A stretch of DNA of 64,000 bases, from assembly GCF_014697125.1 (NCBI RefSeq), contig NZ_JACJRG010000007.1:124001-188000 (forward strand), read 5' to 3'. A program made the translations under genes and the position numbers. This stretch comes from Anabaena minutissima FACHB-250 (lineage in GTDB: Bacteria; Cyanobacteriota; Cyanobacteriia; Cyanobacteriales; Nostocaceae). The notes beneath the pieces are model-generated. The model saw nothing but the letters and a program-made list of their open reading frames with translations. It was not told the DNA's origin and ran no database searches. Below, one piece after another: positions 46,601-55,529 of this stretch (positions are counted from its first letter, which is position 1; each line of letters opens with the position of its first letter).

Positions 46601-47457
46601 AACAGACATTCCCTAAATCAATTGAATTTGAGACAAAATTACCCGAAAACCTGGGTGCTGTCTCTGGAGATGCTACCCAATTACATCAAGTGCTGATGAA
46701 TTTGGTCGTCAATGCCCGTGATGCCATGCCAGAGGGCGGAAAAATCACCATCTCTGCGGAAAATATTTTTATTGATGAAGCTTATACCAGGATGAATATT
46801 AATGCTCAGGTTGGGCATTACATCCTGGTTAAAATCTGCGATACAGGCATTGGGATGCCACCCAAAATTTTAGATAGAATTTTTGAGCCATTTTTCACGA
46901 CAAAAGAAGCAGGTACAGGTACAGGATTAGGTCTTTCGACTGTACTCGGTATCACTAAAAGCCACGGCGGTTTTTTGACTGTGACTAGCAAAGTAGGCGA
47001 AGGTAGCCAATTTAACTTGTTCTTACCCGCAGTGTCAGGCACACCAGATTTAATCATAGAGAGTGCAGCCACCCCTCAAGGCAATGGAGAGTTGATATTA
47101 GTTGTAGATGATGAAGTCCAAATTTGTGAAATCATCAAAATGATTTTAGAAAACCACAACTACAAAATTCTGACTGCTAATAATGGTATTGAAGCGATCG
47201 CCCTCTATGCCAAACACAAGCATCAAATTACTGCCGTCTTCATGGATATGATGATGCCAGAAATGGATGGAGTAACTGCCATTCGCACCATGCACAAAAT
47301 GAAACCCAATGTACAGATTATCGCTTGCAGTGGACAAAATTCACCGGAAGCTGTAACAGAAGTGTTGGGGACTGGTTTTTATCAAGTTTTACCTAAACCT
47401 TTCACTGCTCAAGAATTATTAAATAGTTTGCACAATCTACTCAAAGAGAGGCATTAG
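43654..47457 (+). CDS. Hybrid histidine kinase: CBS, multiple PAS, HisKA, HATPase, REC
   Basis: The 1267-residue cytoplasmic sensor has a CBS pair (about 40-195, VMTQPVTTMKL and GHLPIVDDDERLVGVVT), five PAS/PAC units (about 240-870; repeated DITERKQ/DISERKQ ends), a HisKA domain with phospho-acceptor His891 in GGIAHDLNNILTPIL, a HATPase_c domain (NLVVNARDAMPEGG, DTGIGMPPKILDRIFEPFFTTK, GTGLGLSTV) and a C-terminal receiver domain with acceptor Asp1198 in FMDMMMPEMDG. CBS suggests adenine-nucleotide sensing; PAS units sense redox, light or ligands. No membrane segment is seen. An ATG at 43684 is an alternative start. A short palindromic repeat sits in frame between the H and N boxes. Confidence 0.93.
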   Translation: MINFLVSPKIMTTDELTMQLDEHLIDLPNLYHAINRYPLTIDPDSYIVDAISLMYHKRSQISPLTSLNAVCNARNWYLQKTSCVLVVEAEKVLGIFTERDIFRLAASSIDFSQVKMAEVMTQPVTTMKLSHFQDILTALSVLQNHQIGHLPIVDDDERLVGVVTATSLLHGCNQLPMVSIIEAVNKPQIELHQSSLTLQYPTDYSFKLRENLTELGISQELWQQEIIERHNTEEALRQSEKIYRQLVESQTDLILRFDHSARIKFANPSACELFGKSLHKFIGDSVFTLFPSDELPQAVENFNLLKSPPHDITIKEQPALTVKGIRWIEWKIIGIPNEYKEVVEFQAVGRDITARKQIEIALRESEEKFRCFAENTHALIWIAQLESGENLYVNPAYEQIWGRSCQSLRNQPFSWIESLHPDDRDRVLAKIERQKHGEATNEEYRILRPDGSVRWIWDRGFAIRNEQGQIYAYGGVAEDITERKQTEELLRQSEERLSLALISAHMGIFDWNLLTNDTLWSANMGLLYGLPQGTICPSPEAFLELVHPEDRTSFQDAVQYSIEQHQEFAITYRVIWPDGSIHWLSSRGQTYYHEMGQPIRMVGTTKDISERKQAEAALKESEERYRSVVTAMQEGVVLHERNGKIVACNASAEKILGLSSDRIIGRVCDASWRSIYEDGSPFPDEKHPAMVSLHTGQPCSNVIMGVHKPNGQITWLSINSQPLFRNNESTPYGVVASFSDISEQQQAKQKIREQAALLDIATDAIFVRDLNNHILFWNQGAERLYGWSASEILGTEPTTLLYPETSVHLHKTALKTAIAAGMWQGELQKITKSGQDIIVESRWTIMRDAAGKPKSILIVDTDITQKKQLEEQFFRTQRLESLGTLAGGIAHDLNNILTPILAAAQLLQNRTNRASEPSSNVSDTRLPTAGGTQSQQLLKIIENNAQRGAGLVKQVLSFARGCKGERTIVQLKHLITDIILIGKQTFPKSIEFETKLPENLGAVSGDATQLHQVLMNLVVNARDAMPEGGKITISAENIFIDEAYTRMNINAQVGHYILVKICDTGIGMPPKILDRIFEPFFTTKEAGTGTGLGLSTVLGITKSHGGFLTVTSKVGEGSQFNLFLPAVSGTPDLIIESAATPQGNGELILVVDDEVQICEIIKMILENHNYKILTANNGIEAIALYAKHKHQITAVFMDMMMPEMDGVTAIRTMHKMKPNVQIIACSGQNSPEAVTEVLGTGFYQVLPKPFTAQELLNSLHNLLKERH
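46425..46456. repeat. In-frame palindrome inside histidine kinase gene
   Basis: GCGATTGC (46425-46432) and GCAATCGC (46449-46456) flank CTACGGCGGGCGGAAC. The core CGATTGCCTACGGCGGG closely matches the intergenic palindrome at 63792-63824. It is translated as TRLPTAGGTQSQ and lies between the H and N boxes. Confidence 0.7.
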
Positions 47458-47615
47458 GTTGCTTGCATGAATATTTTTACCCCACCCTAACCCTAGGGTG
47501 TTGACTTTGATGAGATTTACCCATTTTTTATTCATACAGTTTTGGTGTCATCATCAGTGAAGCAAATTAAATGAGTAATGAGTAATGAGTAAGTAGAACA
47601 GGGTAAATAATTAAA

Positions 47616-47730
47616 GGTTTGTAGTAAGAACTTTAGTTCTCTCTGCGTTCTCTCCGTTCCCTGCGGGACGCTGCGCGAACAAAAAAGGACTAAAGTCCTC
47701 TCTACGAGACGCTACGCGAATACTACGAAC
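47616..47730. repeat. Interspersed palindrome family, copy 3, with nested modules
   Basis: GTTTGTAGTAAGAACTTTAG and CTAAAGTCCTCTCTACGAG match the family arms, but the loop holds CTCTCCGTTCCCTGCGGGAC and the right arm is split by GACGCTACGCGAATACTACG. ATGAGTA heptamers flank it (47573-47592 and 47792-47812). No gene lies in 47458-47949. Confidence 0.75.
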
Positions 47731-47949
47731 TCAATCTTAGTTTTTTTACATTACTTAACATAGTTCGGTGTTTTCAAGTTGTTCTACTTAATGAGTAATG
47801 AGTAATGAGTGGATTATTTTTTATTTTTCTTTCAATTTGTTGATTGAAGTTGCTAAGGGTATTTACTCATTACTTATTACTTAAAGCCCCCCAATCCATC
47901 GAGGGCATTAAGGGGGAGTAAATTCCCGTATTATCAAATAATACAAATG

Positions 47950-50406
47950 CTAAACCTGTGCTATTCCATCTAATAAACCATCTGAAATAATCACCCCATT
48001 ACTAGCAGCTATCTTTGCAACCTTTGATTCACTCATGTTAACTATAGGTAAGAGATGGTCATATAACTGCATTGATTGTAAGCAATCATTAATATTCGTC
48101 ACTGCCATATTATAAGCCTCCATTTTTTGTTCTAAGGTATTGAGTAACTGCCGATTATTAGCAATCTTCTCCTCAGCTTCTTGTTGCAGAGTTTGTTCTA
48201 AATAAACCCGTGCTTGGGGATACTGTTGTAGAATCTCTTCTGCTTGGGTTTCAGCCATTGGTAATAATTGAGTTTTGAGGCTTTGGTTAATAGTTTGGCG
48301 GAAGGTTTTGCGGATGGTTTGAGAAACCTTTGGCTCAAAATCCAACTTTAATAATTGTCTAATAGCTGGTTCGGCGTCTACCATACTTTCACAGTCATAG
48401 CCTTGGGAAGTTTGCAGCAAAGTTTGCCGAAATTGATATATAGAAAAAGTGCCTTCATCATAGAATAAATGACTTTCTCTGACGAAGCGATCGCACTCTA
48501 CACTGGCTGCATCAATTAAAGATTGAGATACACGTTTTTCTAAAGCTTTTATTTGTTGTTCTATCCCCGCATCATTACCCAATAAACGATATAATTGGCG
48601 ATAATATTCTGATTTACGAATTTTCTCCATTAACCTTTGGAAGAAATTAGCAACTACTTGTTGAGATGATTCGACTAAAATGTCTTCTAATTGATTAGCT
48701 AGATAATAGAATGCCTCTACTAAAATTGCTAATAATGGTGCGGTAGCATTACGCGGATGACTGAGAGTTGCACGGCGATAAGCATCAGCCACCGAAAAGG
48801 TATCTAATAACTCATCTAAACGGTGAATCATCCGAGATTGTAACTGCTTGAAATCAGCTTCAAACACATCACATGAATTATTAATTACCTGGTTAACTTC
48901 TTCTGTCATTTGCTGATTAAAATCTCTGCCAATTTGTTGTAATTGCTGGTTGAGACGTTGTAATTCATGCTTTTTCATCGTCTCGATTTCTTGTGGCTGA
49001 CTATCTAAATCGCGATGCAACGATTGATAGTGTTTTTTCAGTTTAATACAAATATCTTCTAAGTCATCAGCCAGATTTTGAAAAAGCTGTGGACGCTTTT
49101 CTTCAGTTAAATAACGAGTGATAGCTGTACGGAATTCCTCAATACCACTGTCTTGAATTAGCTGATTAATTAAGGGTATCCCCTGTTCAGCTAAAATGCG
49201 TACATAGTTGGTGTTGGGTGATTCAAAACCATTGAGAGAAATCCGAAAACTAGTAGAAGCAAGTTTTCCAGAACTGACACAATAATTATTAAAGGCGTAA
49301 ACAAACTGTGGTGTTTCTTCTACCGCATTTACACCTTTAACACTATCTGCAAAAATAGAGTCTAAACCAAATCTATCTTGTTGAGTTGTTTGTTTAATTT
49401 GACTGCCGTAAAATCCGAGTAACCCACTAGTTTTATAAACTCGGCTGGTATCACGGAACTGTCCGTTAATTAAATTATCGAGTCTTTGCCTTAATTGGGT
49501 ATTGTACCAAGTTTCATCTATGCGGTTGAAGATATAAAATACGCGATCGCGTATTCCCCCATTTTGCCGCATTTTCTCTAAAAGTTCCGTCTCTTCCTTA
49601 GTCATATCCCCAGCCGATGCAGGTTTTAGCACACACACCACCGCCGATGTCTCAGAATCCTGAATTTTGGTGTAAGTTAACTGTGCATCCTTCTCTACTG
49701 GCGCATCAATTCCAGGTGTATCAATAATTACGTTACCATCTTGCAATAGGGGATGATTGCAATAATATTCAATTTGCTTTAAAACCGCGCTATTACTACC
49801 ACGCCGCGCATATCCAGCCGCTTCTTTTAGGTTAGAAAAGTTAAATTGCTCCATTGAATAGGTCGCATTGTTGATGGTATGAATATGTTGACGGTTAGCT
49901 TCATATCCTTGTAATAATAATATTAAGGCTTTAGCTTGTTTCGCGCGTTCTGACTTACTCTCTCCACCCTCTTGCTGAATAATCGCTTCGCATCCTTGAT
50001 ACAATAAGCTAACTAGTTCAGATTGATTGAGATTAGCGGCGGTTTTAAAGCCTAATTGTTGACATAAAGACGTTGCTTGTTCTCTAATCTCTGCTTCACT
50101 GAGGAAGGTTAAAACTACCCGTTCTTGGTCTAATTCTGCATATTCAATTTTACATTCTGTACCTGTGGCGTGTCCTTCTGCGCTGTAAAGTAACTCTCGT
50201 TCTAACAGCGCATTAATTAACATTGATTTACCTGCACTAAATGCACCAGCAAACACAATTTCAAATCTGGGAGAAATTGCTTTACCTAATGAAGTTTGGA
50301 CAGGGGTAATATCTTGCGATCGCAGAGATTTTTCTTGCTGTAAAAGTTGCAATATAGAATCCACTTGATCTTTTAAATTATGACCCTGAAAAGGCAGGTA
50401 TGACAT
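47950..50406 (-). CDS. Bacterial dynamin-like GTPase
   Basis: The 818-residue protein has a dynamin-type GTPase domain near the N-terminus: P-loop GAFSAGKSMLINALL (about 55-69), switch I T in GHATGTECKIEY, G3 DTPGID (about 230), and G4-like NRIDE after FYIF. The rest is long helical segments, as expected for the neck and trunk of bacterial dynamin-like proteins that remodel membranes. Nostoc punctiforme has a structurally studied BDLP of about 690 residues; this one is longer and less certain in its lipid-binding paddle. It appears monocistronic, with AGG about nine bases before the ATG. Confidence 0.88.
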   Translation of the reverse strand: MSYLPFQGHNLKDQVDSILQLLQQEKSLRSQDITPVQTSLGKAISPRFEIVFAGAFSAGKSMLINALLERELLYSAEGHATGTECKIEYAELDQERVVLTFLSEAEIREQATSLCQQLGFKTAANLNQSELVSLLYQGCEAIIQQEGGESKSERAKQAKALILLLQGYEANRQHIHTINNATYSMEQFNFSNLKEAAGYARRGSNSAVLKQIEYYCNHPLLQDGNVIIDTPGIDAPVEKDAQLTYTKIQDSETSAVVCVLKPASAGDMTKEETELLEKMRQNGGIRDRVFYIFNRIDETWYNTQLRQRLDNLINGQFRDTSRVYKTSGLLGFYGSQIKQTTQQDRFGLDSIFADSVKGVNAVEETPQFVYAFNNYCVSSGKLASTSFRISLNGFESPNTNYVRILAEQGIPLINQLIQDSGIEEFRTAITRYLTEEKRPQLFQNLADDLEDICIKLKKHYQSLHRDLDSQPQEIETMKKHELQRLNQQLQQIGRDFNQQMTEEVNQVINNSCDVFEADFKQLQSRMIHRLDELLDTFSVADAYRRATLSHPRNATAPLLAILVEAFYYLANQLEDILVESSQQVVANFFQRLMEKIRKSEYYRQLYRLLGNDAGIEQQIKALEKRVSQSLIDAASVECDRFVRESHLFYDEGTFSIYQFRQTLLQTSQGYDCESMVDAEPAIRQLLKLDFEPKVSQTIRKTFRQTINQSLKTQLLPMAETQAEEILQQYPQARVYLEQTLQQEAEEKIANNRQLLNTLEQKMEAYNMAVTNINDCLQSMQLYDHLLPIVNMSESKVAKIAASNGVIISDGLLDGIAQV

Positions 50407-50583
50407 ACAATAACCTATGACAATTTCCGTATATTTTATTAAAGTATTTATACTATTGCTTCAGTATTCTTACTACGATATACAATTGCCACTTGAGAAA
50501 GAGGATAAATAAATTTTTAAGTATTACGATGATTGCAGATAATCATCATTTTTTAATGTGAGTTCAATAAACCTCTCCCCCAC

Positions 50584-50687
50584 CTAGTACCGCTACGCGG
50601 AAGTCAAAAGTCAAAAGTCAAAAGTCTTGTATATTAAGACTTTAAACGATTGAGAATGGTCTGTTTATTTACGCCGTGCTGTACTAG
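50584..50687. mobile_element. MITE-like element, copy 2
   Basis: A 104-bp copy with CTAGTAC/GTACTAG ends, an expansion of three AAAGTC units after GCGGAAGTC and the same right end (AATGGTCTGTTTATTTACGCC). The rest of the 50407-50877 gap is AT-rich without a gene. Confidence 0.75.
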
Positions 50688-50877
50688 GGGAAACGCATCT
50701 TATTTCCTAATAAATACTAAAGAAGATTCAACAATGACATAGATAATTGTAAAAACTGAGAAAATGATAAGCAAAACAAATTCCAGAATATGCAAAACCT
50801 TGAATTAACTTATCTTCAGATGAACCGCTATATATTAATAGTAAAAAACTCATTTATTGGGTAAATAAATTATTTCT

Positions 50878-50900
50878 AGCATGGGGGTGACTCCCATGCT
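50878..50900 (-). terminator. Hairpin after PEP-CTERM gene
   Basis: AGCATGGG / CCCATGCT form an 8-bp stem with a 7-nt loop 16 bases after the stop of the 50916-51770 gene; no T-run follows on the minus strand. Confidence 0.4.
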
Positions 50901-50915
50901 TAGGTTAACGGAGTG

Positions 50916-51770
50916 TCAAGAGACGCGATCGCGGCGAAACCGCCAGAATAACCCTAGACCAGCAGAACCGATAAACCATCCTAGGGTAATTGTTGCTTCG
51001 GGAACTGGTTTAATAGATGTGTAGTTTGTGATTGAAAAAAATGTTTCTGGTTCAAGGTCAAAACTCCACTGGAAAGAGTAACTATTTTCGCCATTTAATG
51101 TCCCAGGAAAATTTGTCAGAGTAGTAGGAAGATTGTCTGTTAAGGCATTTAAAATATCAGGAAAAGTAGCTACTTGGTAGTAGCTTGCCGAAGGTTTAAT
51201 CACTTCTGTAGCTAAGGTAAAGTTATCAAACTGTGTAGCCATCCCATAACCGATTTTTGTTGAATCCTCCTGACCGTTATCAGTTAGATCAAAATCAGTA
51301 TATTTAAACAAATGGAAGTCTAACGGATTAGAGCTAGTATTTTTAATCTCGATATTCTCAAATAAGTTAGAGTGACCACTACCTGGTTTCCCCCCATTTA
51401 AGCGGTAGTTGAGTTCGATTTCAAAGCCAGCACCAGCATAGCTGGCTGTGAGCATATTACTAGTTGGTTGAGTTTGATTCAGTCCAATTAAATTGAGGTT
51501 ATTAATTGGATTTTCTCCACTAGTAGAGCCAACACGATACCAGAATTGGCTCTGAAATAAATGATTTATATCATCAACTGTCCAAAAGATAAGACCACTA
51601 TTGCCAGGGTCACTAGAAGAAGTATCAAAAGCAGCAATTGAATTCTCATCACTCAGAGCCAATACAGCCGATTGAGCAGACTGTTCTGTAAGTCCCACAG
51701 TTAAAATAACGGTGGTAGTTGTCAAAAATAGAAATTGTCCTTTGAGAAACTTGGAGAGTTTTTTCAACAT
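50916..51770 (-). CDS. PEP-CTERM exported protein
   Basis: This 284-residue protein has a signal peptide (FLFLTTTTVILTVGLTEQSAQSA, to about residue 35), a beta-rich body with many Asn, Ser and Thr (WTVDDINHLFQSQFWYRVG, ENIEIKNTSSNPLDFHLFKYTDFDL) and a PEP-CTERM tail (VPEATITLGWFIGSAGLGLFW then RFRRDR). It would be exported and sorted by an exosortase. It follows the biosynthetic operon on the same strand but is separated by 204 bases without clear signals, so I treat it as separate. Confidence 0.88.
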   Translation of the reverse strand: MLKKLSKFLKGQFLFLTTTTVILTVGLTEQSAQSAVLALSDENSIAAFDTSSSDPGNSGLIFWTVDDINHLFQSQFWYRVGSTSGENPINNLNLIGLNQTQPTSNMLTASYAGAGFEIELNYRLNGGKPGSGHSNLFENIEIKNTSSNPLDFHLFKYTDFDLTDNGQEDSTKIGYGMATQFDNFTLATEVIKPSASYYQVATFPDILNALTDNLPTTLTNFPGTLNGENSYSFQWSFDLEPETFFSITNYTSIKPVPEATITLGWFIGSAGLGLFWRFRRDRVS

Positions 51771-51974
51771 ATCAATTTATGGCTTATGTAGGGGCATTAC
51801 TATCAGAATAAATTCTGTAAAATATAGGAATCTAGTTTGATATTTAGCAGTTTGAAAATACTTGAACTTGGCAATTTTTTCAAAAATCAAATAAGCATCC
51901 TATATCTATCAGAAAAAAGTAATTTTGAAATTGATCAGCTACTACAAGTGGATTTGCTCATACCTTGGTTAGCC

Positions 51975-52478
51975 TCAGAAAGCCTCTGCTGTACTGATGA
52001 TTTCTTCCAGCTTTCGATCAAGCATTTGTGCGATCGCTAGGATTTTTGGGTTTTGGAATTGTCCTAGAACGAAAGAGGGCTGATTGTAAGTGATCTGAGT
52101 CCGTCCCTCTTGGTCTTCATAGACCAACATTCGCAAAGGAACATAAAGCCCAACCCCTAAATTTTCTTCTAACATTTGTCTGGCAATGAGGGGATTGCCA
52201 ATCACATAGAGCTTGGCCTTGGTATCTTTAAAGGCTAGGGACATCAGACTACCATGATCAATAATCGCAAAGGTCATCAAGCTTCTAGTGCCGATTTTTG
52301 ACTCTAGTGCCTCCTGGAACTCCTCCCACGACTGACTGGCCAAGACCATTTCTTCAACACCCGCCAAATCAATCTGATCTTTTTGAGCGATCGCTTCAAT
52401 TGCTGTTGTAAATTCCTCAAAGGACTTGTTTGAAGACACCATAATGTGCATTTCTGACAACAGCGTTAGGGTTTCCAT
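51975..52478 (-). CDS. DUF302 family protein
   Basis: The 167-residue protein carries a DUF302-type fold: VSSNKSFEEFTTAIEAIAQ at the N-terminus, then MTFAIIDHGSLMSLAFKDTKAKLYVIGNPLIARQML and GVGLYVPLRMLVYEDQEGRTQITYNQP. DUF302 proteins are small cytoplasmic proteins of unsettled role, possibly ligand binding. A strong ribosome site (AAGGAGAACAGA before ATG) closely resembles that of the first DUF1702 gene, and the gene lies 68 bases after the epoxide-hydrolase-like gene, so it is the last gene of the operon. Confidence 0.85.
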   Translation of the reverse strand: METLTLLSEMHIMVSSNKSFEEFTTAIEAIAQKDQIDLAGVEEMVLASQSWEEFQEALESKIGTRSLMTFAIIDHGSLMSLAFKDTKAKLYVIGNPLIARQMLEENLGVGLYVPLRMLVYEDQEGRTQITYNQPSFVLGQFQNPKILAIAQMLDRKLEEIISTAEAF

Positions 52479-52546
52479 TCTGTTCTCCTTCTGGGGTTAT
52501 TTTGTGCTGAATCTCAACTTTAGATTTGACCAAAGAACCGGAATGG

Positions 52547-53443
52547 TTAGCGCAATAGCCAACTTTTGATCGTCCGCGCCACCAGATCGGGGTTGTCATG
52601 GTGGACAAAGTGGCCAGCCGTGGGGATAGTCACAAGTGTTAAGTCATTTTCCACCCACTCCCACGTATTGTTCAGCGCACCAGCTAAAAGATATTGGTCT
52701 TGTAAACCATGAATCATCAGTACAGGTGCTTGCACTTTGATCACTGATGAAGTGTCTTCTGCATAAGGTTCTCTGGGATAATTTCGTTGGTAGTAGTGCA
52801 ACATTGCCTGCATATCAGAACGTTGCAAAGCCTGGATATATTTCTCTTTCACGGCTTCTTGCATCGTTGGCTTTGTCACCAAACTACAAAGCATTTCCGG
52901 GGTGAGGCTCAGATACGTTTCTTCCTGCTGAAAGTCTCTGGCGTACTGGCTATTTTGCTGTTGCTGTGGATTGTGGGCAAGTTCCCGCGCCAAACCCCTG
53001 GGATGTGGCAAGTTGAGAATAATCAGCTTTTCGACCATCGCGGGTATGTGCATCGCAAATTGCCAAGCGACCATACCACCCCAGTCATGACCCACAATAA
53101 TCGCTTTCTCTCTCCCCAAATGACGGATAACAGTCTGTACGTCTTCTAAAAGTAAGCGAATGTCGTAATTCTCCACCCCTTTGGGTTTGTCGCTGAGGTT
53201 GTAGCCTCGCATATCTATAGCCACAACTTGGTAGTATGGGGCGAGAAACTCCATTTGGTAGTGCCAGGTATACCAGTGGTCTGGAAAACCGTGGATCATG
53301 AGTAGGAGTGGCCCTTGACCGAGGCTAGCGTAGTGGATTTTTACGCCATTGTTGTTAGCATAGCCGTGTTCGACACGGGACTCTAGGTCGGCGATCGCAG
53401 CAATGCCTCCTGGGCTAACCTGATCTTCCATATTCACATTCAT
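52547..53443 (-). CDS. Epoxide-hydrolase-like alpha/beta hydrolase
   Basis: I start at MNVNMEDQV (298 residues) because GGAGG lies five bases upstream; the longer frame uses a TTG without a ribosome site. The catalytic set of the epoxide hydrolase/haloalkane dehalogenase branch is intact: oxyanion loop [13 protein letters not shown], nucleophile Asp in [12 protein letters not shown], late acid region [11 protein letters not shown] and catalytic His in [10 protein letters not shown]. An Asp rather than Ser nucleophile means it attacks epoxides or carbon-halogen bonds. In this operon it could open an epoxide or remove a halogen. It lies between the DUF1702 pair and DUF302. Confidence 0.9.
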   Translation of the reverse strand: MNVNMEDQVSPGGIAAIADLESRVEHGYANNNGVKIHYASLGQGPLLLMIHGFPDHWYTWHYQMEFLAPYYQVVAIDMRGYNLSDKPKGVENYDIRLLLEDVQTVIRHLGREKAIIVGHDWGGMVAWQFAMHIPAMVEKLIILNLPHPRGLARELAHNPQQQQNSQYARDFQQEETYLSLTPEMLCSLVTKPTMQEAVKEKYIQALQRSDMQAMLHYYQRNYPREPYAEDTSSVIKVQAPVLMIHGLQDQYLLAGALNNTWEWVENDLTLVTIPTAGHFVHHDNPDLVARTIKSWLLR

Positions 53444-53524
53444 TCTTTCCTCCAGGTCATTTGCAGCTATCAATAGTTTTCTGCTGTATTCTTAGGAATG
53501 AGCAAACGATTCATTAATAGATGA

Positions 53525-54493
53525 TTAAGAAGCATTGGCCACAACAGACAAATCATCTACTACTAGATACACTCGGTAAAATTGCCAGACTTCAGGATCT
53601 ATATCTGCAATGTTAGTTGGCAGTTGTGTTGGAGCTTGATTGATAATATCGTCTGGTGTAGCACTTGCCATCCCACTCAAGACTTCACTAGCCATTGTTG
53701 TGTATCCTGCGGCATTGCCCAATAATTGCCGGAATTTGGCGGCGCAAGCTGCTGCTCTAGCCAATGCAAATCGATAAGCACCGGCGGCTCTTCCTAATGC
53801 TTCTAAGGTTGAGCGTTCTGCACCACCGATAGAGGCACAGGCATAACCAACACCACCCCAAAGGTCTGCCTGTCTGGTTGTGGGGAAAGCTGCAATAGTT
53901 TGAGATATGTGAGTCACATCTGCACAGTTCACCATCCAAATACTACGACCCAAACCTTGGTCAAAAATATGGCGAGTATAGCCAGAAAATTGCTCAGGAG
54001 GGTTAGCTGTCGCATCAAGAAAGTCCTGCCAATGGAACATCCCATGTTGAAAGCCATAGCCATCAATTACCGGCCAAACTTTCAACGGATCACTCGCTTT
54101 TAAATACTTCTCGATCGGCAACCGTCCTTTACCGAGCATTAAACCTACCCCCAAATAAACCATTGCCTGATAAGCTGCACTAGCATCTCCAACAAAGGAT
54201 TCCACTCGATTTTGATGACCGGGTGCAACTAAATCTTGTTGTGAAAGACCTATACCTATTCCCTCTAAGGCAAATCCAAACAATTCAGTTCCAATGGAAT
54301 TTAACTTATTTACAAGCACTTCGCGATCGTCACTGGCTAGGGATGCTTGGTGAGTTTGCCACATTGCATTGGTAACTTGAAAAAATCGCTGCTGCATTTT
54401 TTCATCATTTGTTCGCACCCCACGCGCTGTCCAAATATCATTTAACAGCGTCATGACGGTATTTATTTTTAGCTGCCAGGATACGTCTTGCAT
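53525..54493 (-). CDS. DUF1702 (UnbL-like) protein, paralogue A
   Basis: The 322-residue protein matches DUF1702, a family I know from enediyne clusters (UnbL) and of unknown reaction: ELFGFALEGIGIGL, YQAMVYLGVGLMLGKGRLPIE, PVIDGYGFQHGMFHW, HIFDQGLGRSIWMVNCADV, FPTTRQADLWGGVGYACA and GGAERSTLEALGRAAGAYR. No signal peptide or membrane segment. AAGGAGA lies eight bases before the ATG. Its partner B is 67 bases upstream; the two are clearly homologous but differ at many positions and at the C-terminus, so this is an old duplication. No enediyne polyketide synthase is in the window. Confidence 0.9.
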   Translation of the reverse strand: MQDVSWQLKINTVMTLLNDIWTARGVRTNDEKMQQRFFQVTNAMWQTHQASLASDDREVLVNKLNSIGTELFGFALEGIGIGLSQQDLVAPGHQNRVESFVGDASAAYQAMVYLGVGLMLGKGRLPIEKYLKASDPLKVWPVIDGYGFQHGMFHWQDFLDATANPPEQFSGYTRHIFDQGLGRSIWMVNCADVTHISQTIAAFPTTRQADLWGGVGYACASIGGAERSTLEALGRAAGAYRFALARAAACAAKFRQLLGNAAGYTTMASEVLSGMASATPDDIINQAPTQLPTNIADIDPEVWQFYRVYLVVDDLSVVANAS

Positions 54494-54559
54494 TTTGGTT
54501 CTCCTTTTTGAGTGATTAGGTATTGGCTATAGAATTTTTTTTGTATTTTCTCTTGTCAT

Positions 54560-55471
54560 TTACATCACTAAATGCGAACGATAATGCTGCCAAACTTCTG
54601 GGTCTGGTGTTACTTGGTTGTGAGGATTTTCAGCTACTTTAGCAGCCTCCATTCCCCATAGAACCTCACAAGCTAGTTGTGTATGTGGGGAATAACTGCC
54701 AATTTTTTGACGGGACTTAGCAGCGAAAGCTGATCCTTGAATTAGAGCAAACTGATAAGCTCCTGCGGCTATCTTCAAGGCTTCTAAAGTAGCGCGTTCC
54801 GCACCACCAGAATAGGTGCAGACAAAACCAATACCACCCCAAAGGTCTGCTTGTCTTGATGGAGGGAAAGCGGCAATTGTCTTTGAGATATGAGTAGCAT
54901 CAGTACCATCTACAAACCAAATGCTGCGACCCATACCTTGGTCAAAGACACGGACAGCATAGCCAGAAAGATTTTCAGGTATGGCTAATTGATCAAGATA
55001 TTTTTGCCAATGGGATAAACCATGTTGAAAGCCATAACCATCAATTACTAACCAAACCCTATCAGAATTAAGTTGTGATATGTATGGCTCTAGAGGTAGG
55101 GGAGTTTTACCTAGCATTAAACCCACCCCTACATAGACGAAGTGTTCATAAGCTGTCCCTGTAGCAGCAATGAAGGACTCGACTCGATTGTGCTGGGTAG
55201 GTGCAACAAGATCCCGTTGAGTTAGACCCATCCCTACCCCCTCGAAGGCAAATCCGCGCAACTCATCTGCAATTTCATCCAAGTTGGCTATAATTGCCTC
55301 TGGTTGGTCATTAGCGATCGCAGCTTGGAAACCCTGAATCAAAGTGCCACGAATCTGTTGCATTCGCTGCTGCACACTAGGAATAATTGCTGAAATTCCA
55401 CGTTCTGCCCAAATATTGATCGGCAGGGTTTTATCCTCATTTAATCTTGCTTGCACAGCATCCTGTATCAT
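54560..55471 (-). CDS. DUF1702 (UnbL-like) protein, paralogue B
   Basis: This 303-residue protein shows the same conserved blocks as paralogue A: ELRGFAFEGVGMGLTQRDL, YEHFVYVGVGLMLGKTPLPLE, LVIDGYGFQHGLSHWQ, RVFDQGMGRSIWFVDGTDA, FPPSRQADLWGGIGFVC and GGAERATLEALKIAAGAYQ. The shared DGYGFQHG, FDQGxGRSIW and RQADLWGG motifs are the likely functional core. Adjacent retention of two divergent copies suggests a heteromeric complex or two similar steps. The ribosome site is CAGGAAA before ATG. Confidence 0.9.
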   Translation of the reverse strand: MIQDAVQARLNEDKTLPINIWAERGISAIIPSVQQRMQQIRGTLIQGFQAAIANDQPEAIIANLDEIADELRGFAFEGVGMGLTQRDLVAPTQHNRVESFIAATGTAYEHFVYVGVGLMLGKTPLPLEPYISQLNSDRVWLVIDGYGFQHGLSHWQKYLDQLAIPENLSGYAVRVFDQGMGRSIWFVDGTDATHISKTIAAFPPSRQADLWGGIGFVCTYSGGAERATLEALKIAAGAYQFALIQGSAFAAKSRQKIGSYSPHTQLACEVLWGMEAAKVAENPHNQVTPDPEVWQHYRSHLVM

Positions 55472-55529
55472 GTTGATTTTCCTGATTTGACAAAGTTCTG
55501 AGTCTGAGTCCTAAGTGCTGAGTAGTGAG

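Noticed and set aside
52787..53149. 120-codon plus-strand frame
   Set aside because: Antisense to the epoxide-hydrolase-like gene, whose catalytic motifs and strong ribosome site make it the real gene.
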